Shown piece by piece: positions 29,850 through 37,500 of a stretch of DNA of 37,500 bases. This DNA comes from Prorocentrum cordatum (taxonomy: Eukaryota; Sar; Dinophyceae; Prorocentrales; Prorocentraceae), in contig CAUYUJ010005747.1 of the NCBI GenBank assembly GCA_963575745.1, forward strand, positions 455,001 to 492,500, written 5' to 3'. Position numbers and translations under genes: made by a program. The notes beneath the pieces were generated by a model. That model had not been told where the DNA came from and searched no databases. It saw only the letters and a program-made list of their open reading frames with translations. Numbering within the stretch: the first letter of the stretch is position 1; the number at the start of each line of letters is the position of its first letter.

Positions 29850-30012
29850 TAACTGATATTTGTTGTTTGAAGTTCCCTGGGTGACTTGTTCTGGATCACG
29901 CCGCGCAACGTGCTCGAAGCATCCTCGAGGTCCTTCTTGCAGCTCGCGAGTTCCTCATCGAACGGCAGAAGCCACGAGTGCTCTTTCGCCTCCCCCCACT
30001 CGGCGGCTGAGG
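29850..30012 (-). CDS. Candidate exon, coiled-coil-like
   Basis: The minus frame reads SAAEWGEAKEHSWLLPFDEE, then LASCKKDLEDASSTLRGVIQ and NKSPREL, stopping near 29850. A CTCAG precedes it. The LASCKKDLEDASSTLRGVI part has a heptad-like pattern. Other frames over the same bases are less protein-like. Its connection to neighbouring exons is not established. Confidence 0.35.
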
Positions 30013-30148
30013 CGGATGTCTCCCCTCCTCCTTACCTTCTTGATCACCCTTCTCCTGACATTCATGCCCCTCCTTCTTTCCCTCCTCCTCGTCGCGTTGC
30101 CGCCCCTGCATGTCTATGACCTGCACTCCCCCCCTCCTTATCCTCCCT

Positions 30149-30404
30149 TCATCTGGTCCTAGTGCTCGCGCTCCCAGGGTGATTGCTGCTCTCACTGCCC
30201 GCCCCCACCGAGAGGCCAGAGATAAGCGCAGAGAGGTTGCACACCTCACCGAACAGGCCAGAGATTTTCCCACCGCCGATTTTGGTAGAACTGCTCGGTG
30301 CCGTGGACGAAGTACCATGAGTCGATGACTTTTTCTTCTTTTTGCCTGTTGTCTCCTGGGGCCCCCCTCGATCGAGCAGTTTCCCGCGCGCGATTCCAAC
30401 CTTC
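30149..30404 (-). CDS. Candidate exon, Lys/Ser-rich peptide
   Basis: An ATG at 30402-30406 opens a frame with GIARGKLLDRGG, a KKKKKSS patch and GGGKISGLFGEVCNLSALIS, stopping at 30149. The Lys-rich patch is followed by a hydrophobic segment. The ATG lies between the arms of an inverted repeat (30384-30437). No family is recognised. The same bases are also open in a second minus frame (29896-30399). Confidence 0.3.
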
Positions 30405-30437
30405 ATAGTAACTACTTAGGTTTGGAATCGTGCGCGG
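30384..30437. repeat. Imperfect 19-bp inverted repeat
   Basis: CCGCGCGCGATTCCAACCT (30384-30402) and AGGTTTGGAATCGTGCGCGG (30418-30437) pair with one mismatch and one bulged A. The 15-nt spacer is AT-rich. Confidence 0.85.
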
Positions 30438-30550
30438 ATGGTTTCATTATGTAGGGTGCTCCTTCGACGTCGCACTGCTCGACTCGTAGGTGGAGTCGGA
30501 CGAGTTCGAACGCGAGCGCTCGCGGCGGCCACGGCCCTTAAGGAGCTAAA

Positions 30551-30850
30551 GGCGGAGGAGGAGGAGGAGGAGGAGGAGGAGGAGGATGGCGCGAGGAGGT
30601 GGAGGAGTGGGAGCAGGAGGGAGTCAGAGCGTGAGGAGGAGGAGGTGTGGGGTAGGGGTGGGAGCTTACTGCCCCTCGTGAGCGGTCCTCCTCCTCCTCC
30701 TCCTCCTTGTCCTCCTCCTCCTCCTCCTCCTCCTCCCCCTCATCAGGTTATTGTCACTCGAGAGCTCCTCATTCCACCTCCGCCTCCTCGATCCACCTCC
30801 TCCTCCTCCTTGTCCTCCTCCTTCTTCTCCTCCTCCTCTTCCTCCCTCCT
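30551..30850. repeat. Second mirrored (GGA)n and (TCC)n pair
   Basis: (GGA)n on the plus strand at 30551-30650 is followed by (TCC)n at 30687-30850, the same inverted arrangement as at 12.4-12.9 kb. Confidence 0.9.
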
Positions 30851-30970
30851 GAGAGCCCCTCGCTTCTTCGCAGTAGTACTGGCCTCGCCGAGCGAGTCGA
30901 GAGCAGCACGGGCCTCGCCGATCGGGATGTTGTCGCGCTTGACAACCGCAGCGATCCGCTGCAAGTGGTT
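30851..30970 (-). CDS. Candidate exon, unknown protein
   Basis: A C-rich tract followed by CCCCAG|A at 30970 on the minus strand opens NHLQRIAAVVKRDNIPIGEA, then RAALDSLGEASTTAKKRGAL, a regular charged peptide, before the frame enters (GGA)n poly-Glu. The pyrimidine tract plus CAG is the best acceptor in this region. Its phase does not fit the donor at 31166 directly, so an exon may be missing or one junction is wrong. Confidence 0.4.
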
Positions 30971-31004
30971 CTGGGGCGGGGGGGGGGAGAAGTGTCATGA
31001 GGCG

Positions 31005-31083
31005 TGCGCACATGCATGCATGCATCGGTGGATGGATGAGTTTGTCAATCGATGCATGCATGGTGCGCGCATGCATGCATGAG
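31005..31083 (+). repeat. GCAT/ATGC-rich palindromic tract
   Basis: Three runs of GCATGCATGC-type sequence with unique spacers. GCATGC is self-complementary, so the runs can pair with each other. Confidence 0.9.
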
Positions 31084-31165
31084 TATATGGCTGAAGTTGC
31101 GTTCGTCCAACGCGAGTCCTGCCCCTCCTGGTCCCAACTCTCATAACGACGGTGCGTCTGCTCAC

Positions 31166-31390
31166 CAGTCTGAACGCCCGTGGAAGTGCACCCCTTCCTC
31201 TTTTTGCAGTATGCCACCACGCTCTCAGCACGTGCGTACGCTCGCTGACCATATTGACTATCCCTGTTGGATTCCGTCCAGCCGAAGTCTTTGAGAAGGT
31301 CATCGAACGTGCGCCAACGTTTCTCCATCAAATTGCGGGAGTTGTTCTCACGGGCTTCGGTTTTGAGGCTGTCGATGTTGTCGAAATGAC
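31166..31390 (-). CDS. Candidate internal exon, unknown protein
   Basis: On the minus strand CCGAG|GTCATTTCG (acceptor at 31390) and CAGACTG|GTGAGC (donor at 31166) bound a 225-base open exon. It encodes HFDNIDSLKTEARENNSRNL, then MEKRWRTFDDLLKDFGW and a basic stretch ending CKKRKGC. The charged, Trp-containing peptide and the canonical GTGAG donor make this the best-defined exon of the putative gene. I do not recognise the family. The plus strand is also open here, so strand choice rests on the splice sites and composition. Confidence 0.45.
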
Positions 31391-31603
31391 CTCGGCAAGC
31401 CATGGTGCGAGATTCGCAGGGCGAAAGGGCATGGCCGCGAGATCGAGTGTGAATACACAGAACGCATGTGTGTTTGTGCTCATCACATTTCCTTGCGTTC
31501 ATTTCTCTCGCCTCGCGGATCTGCGCCTGATCGGGATTTCATTCCTATCGAGACCTAAGCTCTCTGAGACGGGGGCCATCGCGCTCCCAGATGAACTTCC
31601 ATT

Positions 31604-31894
31604 TCATTTTCTGATCCCCCGTCGAACTCCTTTTTCAGCTCTGGCCTTTTCTTCTTGATCTGGTTCCTCTTGGAACGCACGTAATGGAAACAGACGCACC
31701 CCTCCCTCCTCTCCATCATGTTTCATTGCGTTTGTGTTTGGGACCCCACAGTATATCCTGAGGCGCTGCAGCGAATTCTCGCGCTCACTGTTGGCCTTCC
31801 TTTTCAAACGTGCCACCTCTTTGGCGCGATCGGGGCTCATCCTCGTCGGCTTGGTCTTGGCTGCTGGCTTCTTGGGTTCCTTCTTGGGGGCCAT
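31604..31894 (-). CDS. Candidate first exon, Lys/Arg-rich N-terminus
   Basis: An ATG at 31892-31894 in good context (GCGATGGCC) opens MAPKKEPKKPAAKTKPTRMS, then AKEVARLKRKANSEREN, a basic start resembling a nuclear or nucleic-acid-binding protein. The frame stays open to 31604. A second frame over 31575-31698 reads HYVRSKRNQIKKKRPELKKE and ends VHLGARW, faintly like the latter half of an HMG box, so an intron may switch frames between them. It is probably the 5-prime end of the gene whose other exon candidates lie down to 29304. Confidence 0.4.
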   Translation of the reverse strand: MAPKKEPKKPAAKTKPTRMSPDRAKEVARLKRKANSERENSLQRLRIYCGVPNTNAMKHDGEEGGVRLFPLRAFQEEPDQEEKARAEKGVRRGIRK

Positions 31895-31942
31895 CGCCTC
31901 CGCGCCGGAGGAGCCCCCTCCCCGACCCTTCACCAACGCCAC

Positions 31943-32332
31943 TCGTATGTTTCGCCATCCTCCTTCCCTTCTCCTTCATTCCGACCACCCTCCTTTTCTC
32001 CTCCTGTTCTCCTCCACAGCATTCCTCAGCCCGCCCATCGGGCGGGGTGTGGTGGGCACCCCAGAACAAACGACACCTGGAAAGGACTCGTCAGGGCATG
32101 GCCCCTGCGACGCCTCGAAGGTGCACCGCGCTCTGATTCCTCCCCCACCCCACACACATGCAGACCGAGGGAGCGCCAATGTCAACTGAAGGGTTATGCC
32201 TCCTGCAACGGTGGCAGACGCTTCTTCCCGTTTGCCATGCAACGTCCAAATCCGCTCACATCCCCTGATGAACAACTGCACGGCATCTGATTGATGGGTA
32301 CACCGTATACACACATTTATGATACATGTGGG
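31943..32332. other. Unassigned DNA upstream of the candidate gene
   Basis: Possible promoter side of the 29.3-31.9 kb gene. No TATA or other known element is identified. Confidence 0.5.
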
Positions 32333-32558
32333 CGCACGCGCACGCGCACATGCACGTCCACGCGCGCATACATACAACATGCGTGTGGAGCATTCAAACG
32401 CATTTTTGCCAACGGCGATTGCGTCAATTCAACGGCGCAAAGAGTCTCCCAAGCGCGACGCACGCGCGCGCACACACACACACACACACGCAAACACACG
32501 CACACACATACGCACCCACCACACTTTTTTACATTTTTCCAGATGCAACGTCCAAATC
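32237..32558 (+). repeat. 16-bp direct repeat flanking a CG/CA-rich block
   Basis: ATGCAACGTCCAAATC is exact at 32237-32252 and 32543-32558. The 290 bp between contain alternating CG/CA tracts (32333-32370, 32460-32515). Confidence 0.9.
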
Positions 32559-32589
32559 TGAAGTTGTCAGCATGCCCTCTTCGCCTGCA

Positions 32590-32822
32590 GCCCCCATCGC
32601 TAGACCTCTAGGGGGCAGGGAGCGCGGGGGGATCGCGGTGGGCGTGGGGGGCGGCGCGTGTGCGGGCAGCAGGGGGGATGGGGGGGGAAACGCATGGTGG
32701 GCCGACTCCGAGGCGTGGCGCGCGGGCGGGCGGCGGCGGGGGCGCGGGGGCGGGTGCCGCGGCGGGGGAAGGGGGCGGGGGGGCGGCGCGGGGGGGAGGC
32801 GGGGTGCAGGGGGGGGGCACTT
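32590..32822 (+). repeat. G-rich block
   Basis: Dense G runs (three to nine G) over about 230 bp on the plus strand, giving many possible quadruplex combinations. It borders the 10-bp array. Confidence 0.9.
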
Positions 32823-32883
32823 AAGCGCGCGTGGCCATTCGCCGCGGCCGCGGCCTCTCTGCCCTTTGGCGGCGCCTCACCAC

Positions 32884-34080
32884 CGAAACGTTAAACGACA
32901 TCAAACGACATTAAACAACATTAAACAACATTAAACAACATTAAACAACATTAAACAACATTAAACAACATCAAACAACATTAAACGACATCAAACGACA
33001 TTAAACGACATCAAACGACATCAAACGACATCAAACGACATTAAACGACATCAAACGACATTAAACGACATTATACATATTCGACATCAAACAACATTAA
33101 ACGACATCATTCGACATTAAACAACATCATTCGACATTAAACAACATCATTCGACATTAAACAACATTACACAACATTAAACGACATTAAACGACATTAA
33201 ACAACATTAAACGACATTAAACGACATTAAACGACATCAAACAACATTAAACGACATCGAACAACATTAAACGACATCAAACGACATTAAACGACATCAT
33301 TCGACATTAAACAACATCATTCGACATTAAACAACATTATACGACATTAAACGACATCAAACAACATCAAACGACATCATACGACATTAAACGACATCAC
33401 ACGACATTAAACGACATTAAACGGCATTAAACGACATCAAACGACAGCAAACGACATTAAACGACATTCGACATCAAACAACATTAAACGACATCAAACG
33501 ACATTAAACGACATCAAACGACATTAAACAACATCATTCGACATTAAACAACATCATTCGACATTAAACGCCATTAAACGACATCAAACGACATCAAACG
33601 ACATTACACGACATCAAACGACATTAAACGACATTAAACGACATCAAACGACATCAAACGACATTAAACGACATTAAACGACATTAAACGACATTATACA
33701 TATTCGACATTAAACAACATTAAACGACATCAAACGACATTAAACGACATCAAACGACATTAAACAACATCATTCGACATTAAACCACATCATTCGACAT
33801 CAAACAACATTAAACGACATCAAACGACATTAAACGACATCAAACGACATTAAACAACATCAAACGACATTAAACGACATTAAACGACGTCACGACATCA
33901 AACAACATTAAACGACATCAAACAACATCAAACGACATTAAACGACATCAAACGACATCAAACAACATTAAACGACATTGCGGATAGACAACATCAAACG
34001 ACATTAAACGACATTAAACAACATCATTCGACATCAAACAACATTAAACAACATCAAACGACATCAAACGACATCATACC
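32884..34080 (+). repeat. ~1.2-kb array of a 10-bp unit, CATYAAACRA
   Basis: About 120 units of CATTAAACGA or CATCAAACGA (A/G variable at position 9). Units with ATTCGACAT and two ATACATATTCGACAT markers (near 33072 and 33695, about 623 bp apart) suggest duplication of larger blocks. The plus strand is about half A and poor in G. No frame is coding-like. Confidence 0.97.
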
Positions 34081-34095
34081 ACCTGAACCAGCGTT

Positions 34096-34460
34096 CACCT
34101 CACCTTTAAGGCACCGCCCCATGGCCCCGCATGCCCCCAGAGCCCCTTCAGCCCCCCCCCCCCCACTCCCGCCCACCCGCGCAGCCCCTCCCGCCCCTCG
34201 GCCCCCACCCCAATGGGTCCGCCCCTCGCATTCCCCACCCCCCCCCACCCACCCCTCCATCCACCACCCCGAGACAGGGGGCGGTCGCCCCCTGTCTCTA
34301 GTCCCCACCCCACGCATGCCCCATCCGCGCACCCCTCCCCACCACCTCCCACGCACGCCCCCCCATGGGGTTCATCCCTCCACCCCGCCCCACCGCACTC
34401 CCACCATGCCCCCCCGCCCCCCGCCCCAACCACCACCGCACCACCATAAGACCTCCCACC
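34096..34460 (-). repeat. C-rich block
   Basis: The plus strand is C-rich (for example the C13 run after 34150), so G runs lie on the minus strand, opposite to the block at 32.6 kb. Open frames encode Pro/His or Gly-rich low complexity only. Confidence 0.9.
34271..34298. repeat. Perfect 13-bp inverted repeat
   Basis: GAGACAGGGGGCG (34271-34283), spacer GT, CGCCCCCTGTCTC (34286-34298). Confidence 0.92.
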
Positions 34461-34601
34461 GCGGCCCCACACGCCATGGCCCATGTGCCAAGTATGAAGA
34501 GTGTGAGTAACACGGCCGCGGCAAAGTATGTCAGCCGCGCGTCGCGTCCAGCGTGCGCCGATCGCCTCGGCGCGGGGGGGGGAGCTGCTCCTCGCTGTTG
34601 C

Positions 34602-34604
34602 CTC

Positions 34605-34637
<33 letters not shown>

Positions 34638-34676
34638 TTGCCGTTGCTGCTGCTGGTGCTGCTCTGCTGCTCTACT
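34602..34676 (+). repeat. (CTG)n/(CAG)n triplet tract
   Basis: Interrupted CTG/TTG triplets. The minus frame translates as poly-Gln. Without a recognisable flanking domain I do not call a gene. Confidence 0.95.
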
Positions 34677-34799
34677 AGCACGCACGCGGCGCGCGCGCGT
34701 GCACGCGCGCATGCACACGCTCACGCCCGCGCGCGCACCTTTTTTTGAGTCAGCGGCGCAGCGGGCATCCTCAGTCGCTTCAGCTCGAGGCGCAACTTG

Positions 34800-34950
<151 letters not shown>

Positions 34951-35450
34951 GCACATACACATGCGCATGCCTACACCTCGCGTGACCGCGCGCGCACGTG
35001 CATACCCAACATGTTGGTATGTATGTAATGCACGTGCGCATGCACCGATGTGCGCGTTCACGCTATACAGACATGCATGTATAAAAAGTTCCAGCAATGC
35101 ATCCGACACATTGTAAATGCCCGTGTGTATACCAATTCGTGTACACATCCTTGTGCAGTTGAAGTAACTTGTATACCCGAACGCACGCACATGCCAAGGT
35201 AACACTCATCAGTGACATGTGAAATTGCAAGGTGGGAAACATCACTGTGCACACTCATCCCGATCATGCCCTCTTCGCCTGCGGCACCACGCGTGTGCAA
35301 GTAGGATATCGCGATAACGACAACCTGACGTCCTTGAGTAAGTCGGCTGCGGGGAGCCCCGCAGGATTCTGGAAGGAGAGGGGCACGGCTCCATGGCTGG
35401 AGCTCATCCTCAAGCTTAGGGGCTCTTGCTTGGATGAGTCTCCTCTTGCT
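34951..35450. other. Unassigned DNA
   Basis: A 12-bp palindrome CCAACATGTTGG is at 35006-35017. No gene is supported. Confidence 0.6.
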
Positions 35451-35920
35451 CCTTCTCATCTTAATCCTTCTTCTTCTCCTCCCTAGTCTTCCTCCGTCTC
35501 CTCGCCCTCATCCTCCTGATCCCCCCATTCTTATTCTCATCCTCATCCTCATCGATCCTCCTCCAATTTCTCCTTCCCCCTCCCTCCTCCTCTCCCCCTC
35601 CTCCTTCTGATGCTGACTCCCTCCTCCTCGAACTCACCCTCGTCGACCCTCGTCCTTCTTCTTCTCCTCCTCCTCCTCCTCCTCCTCCTGCTCCTCCTCT
35701 CCTCCTCCTCCTCATCCTCCTCCTCCGCCTCCTCATCGATCCTCGCCCTCATCCTCCTCGGGTCCTGTTCCTATATCCACCCCGATCCTACTCCTCCTCC
35801 TCCTCCACTTCCTCCTGCTCATTCTCGCCCTGCATGCTCCTCCTTGATCCTCCTCATCCTTTGATCATGCTGCTCGTCCTCCTCCCGAAGAGCCTCATCC
35901 TCCTCCTGCTCCTGGATGCT
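35451..35920 (+). repeat. CTC/TCC-rich pyrimidine block
   Basis: Interrupted triplets with CATCCTCCTC-type variants. Both strands are open, and only low-complexity peptides result. Confidence 0.9.
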
Positions 35921-35979
35921 CGCCCTGTTCATCGACCTCGAGGCCTCTATATTCACCGCCTGCCCCCATGCCATTTTGA

Positions 35980-36480
35980 TATCTGGCCCCAGGGGCCCGA
36001 ACAACGCAAACCACGTTTTCTGGGCCCAGGGCCCTCGGGCTCGGAAAACATGAGAGGTGGAGGGGTGGCGATCGCGAACGTCGAACGTTAGCAGATTCAG
36101 GAGTGGAGGAGTGGAGGGGGCGTCGCGTTGTTCGGGCCCCTGCAAGCCCGAGGTATACCGGATGGGAGAAGGGAGGCCGCCCTCGCCTCGGCACCGATCG
36201 ATCGTGTTTTCGGGGCCCTTGGGCCAGACATAACTTGAGGGAGAGTGGGCGATCACACGCACGGCGTTCGGAATTCCCTGGGGTCGGGAAAACTATAGGG
36301 AGGGGGTCGCCCAGAACACGACTGACGCAGATCGGATACCTTAAGGTAGAACACGACTGAAGCAGGTGGAGGAAGGGCGATCGTTTTTTCGGACGCCCGA
36401 AATCGGACGTCCGAAAAACGATCGCCCTTCCTCCACCCCTCATGTTTTCAGGGCCCAAGGGGTCCGAACAACGAATTGCC
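35980..36480. repeat. Cluster of GGGCCC/GAACAACG motifs in both orientations with a 30-bp hairpin
   Basis: GGGCCC flanked by GAACAACG or GTTTTC recurs in alternating orientation: 35988-36004, 36017-36050, 36130-36150, 36205-36225 and 36440-36475. At 36365-36437 two arms (36365-36395 and 36408-36437) form a 30-bp stem perfect except for one bulged T, around a 12-nt spacer. GGTGGAGG-type ends recur near 36055 and 36110. Confidence 0.85.
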
Positions 36481-36624
36481 TCGTGCACCTACAATGCTTT
36501 CCCTTTGCATGCCTTCCCTTTGCAGCGCAGCGCAACGCAACGCACGTGATGTTGCTCTCCAGCTCGCGGCGCTGCTCACCTGGGCTGCAGCGGGTTTCTG
36601 CTCTCTCTCGCTCTCTTTGTTTGT

Positions 36625-36627
<3 letters not shown>

Positions 36628-36661
<34 letters not shown>

Positions 36662-36717
36662 CACCCCCCATCTCTGTCTTACGATCTGTCTCGCCAGAAA
36701 TCCTATTCGCTCCTCTA

Positions 36718-36782
<65 letters not shown>
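36628..36782 (+). repeat. Two (CT)n arrays
   Basis: 36628-36659 and 36720-36774 are nearly pure CT, separated by a 60-bp unique segment. Confidence 0.97.
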
Positions 36783-36904
36783 GTTCTCTCTTCCTGCATC
36801 CCCCCCCCCCTTCCCTTATCACAAATCCTAGTCGCCGCAAGTCGGCGTGGCGACCCATCTCGTCGACGAGATGGTCGATATCCACGATCTGGTGCCAGGC
36901 CTGG

Positions 36905-37165
36905 CGTCTTCCTCCTCCTCCTCTTACTCCTCCTCCCGAGCGTTCTTCCTCCCCTTCTTCCTCCTCCTTCGTGTTCTGTCTCCTCCTCCTCCTCCTCCTA
37001 CTACTACTCCTACTCCTCCCCCTCCTCCTCCTCCTCCTCCTCCTCCTCTTCCTTCTCCTCCTCCTCCTCCTACTCCTCCCCCTCCCTCCTCGAGCTCCTC
37101 CATCCTCCTCCTCCTCCTCCTCCTCCTCCTGCTCCTCCTACTCAACATCATCCTCCTCCTCCTCC
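36905..37165 (+). repeat. (CTC)n-rich array
   Basis: Interrupted CTC/CTA triplets up to the end of the next gene. Confidence 0.95.
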
Positions 37166-37186
37166 TCCCACCGAGCCTGATCAATA

Positions 37187-37500
37187 TTAGCTCAGCATCT
37201 CCTGGAACACCTCGCGCCTGATGGCCACCACCGCTAGTTTGTCGATGGTCTTCGCCTCGACGACCTTACCGAAGATCTTCTCGATGATCAGGTCACTGAT
37301 CTCGGAGGGCGCCCAGCCGACGAGGCGCTGCTGAAGGTGTGACGTGCTGTGGTCGCTCACCTGGACCAGCTGCAACCACTTGGCCTTGCTGGCCTGGTAC
37401 TTGTAGGCGATCGTCGCCAGCTGCTCGGAATCCCTCCTCTTGATCTTCACCGTGATCTTCTCCCAGCTGAGCTGATCGTCCGAGGGCACTTCGAACTCCG
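37187..37500 (-). CDS. C-terminal exon of an unidentified protein, runs off the right edge
   Basis: The minus frame is open from the window edge to a TAA at 37187. It encodes about 103 residues of normal composition: LSWEKITVKIKRRDSEQLAT, later STSHLQQRLVGWAPSEISDL and IIEKIFGKVVEAKTIDKLAV, ending REVFQEMLS. The even mix of charged and hydrophobic residues and third-position G/C preference are those of a real exon, unlike the low-complexity frames next to it. I do not recognise a domain. The 5-prime part lies beyond the window. The stop is about 20 bp from the CTC array, which would lie in the 3-prime untranslated region or intergenic DNA. Confidence 0.6.
   Translation of the reverse strand, partial: EFEVPSDDQLSWEKITVKIKRRDSEQLATIAYKYQASKAKWLQLVQVSDHSTSHLQQRLVGWAPSEISDLIIEKIFGKVVEAKTIDKLAVVAIRREVFQEMLS

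Noticed and set aside
31152-31658. 168-codon plus-strand frame over the candidate exon
   Set aside because: The minus frame has both a canonical donor and an AG|G acceptor and a more protein-like charge pattern. The plus frame lacks a convincing start and runs on through non-conserved DNA. Not fully excluded.

Overview
The window looks like nuclear DNA of a dinoflagellate, of the Prorocentrum/Polarella/Symbiodiniaceae kind. I infer this from gene families and repeat style. There are several decayed non-LTR retrotransposons of the type abundant in these genomes, one degenerate member of a transposase-like family I associate with them, and very little intact coding DNA. About half of the sequence is microsatellite, minisatellite or segmental tandem repeat. 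I see no bacterial operon, ribosome binding site, tRNA, rRNA or CRISPR array. The species is not determined.

Layout, left to right. 0.2-2.5 kb: 3-prime part of a decayed LINE (element A, minus strand), split by a (GT)n/G16 tract. 2.5-3.9 kb: purine-rich and unassigned DNA ending in (AG)n. 4.0-5.06 kb: part of a second LINE of a different type (element B, minus). 5.4-5.75 kb: a local direct duplication. 6.3-12.4 kb: element C (minus), a nearly full-length LINE. In coding order it has an ORF1-like protein, an AP-type endonuclease, reverse transcriptase, a zinc knuckle, RNase H and a terminal zinc ribbon, broken by several frameshifts and stops. 12.4-12.9 kb: mirrored (GGA)n and (TCC)n arrays around a short unique island. 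13-26 kb: almost entirely repeats. These include two arrays of a degenerate CCAAGATGGCC-type repeat in opposite orientation (15 and 21 kb), a 600-bp GAC-rich array, a CAT/CTCG/CTCA block, a 160-bp tandem array, a 60-bp array, GC-zipper hairpin repeats and a ~158-bp triplication. A possible tyrosine-recombinase relic lies near 14 kb.

26.4-28.5 kb: a minus-strand DDE-transposase-like gene with two frameshifts, the best non-LINE protein match in the window. 29.3-31.9 kb: a set of minus-strand exon candidates, three of them with AG|G acceptors, that may form one multi-exon gene of unknown function, with GGA/TCC arrays between them. 32.6-34.5 kb: a G-rich block, a 1.2-kb array of a 10-bp A-rich unit, then a C-rich block. 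34.6-37.2 kb: CTG, ACGC, CTC and CT arrays and a cluster of inverted repeats, including a near-perfect 30-bp palindrome. 37.19-37.5 kb: the C-terminal exon of an unidentified minus-strand gene that runs off the right edge.

Everything protein-like lies on the minus strand. The elements do not form a pathway; the window is mainly a record of retrotransposon decay and tandem-repeat growth around one or two possible host genes. Family assignments come from motif recognition, not database searches.
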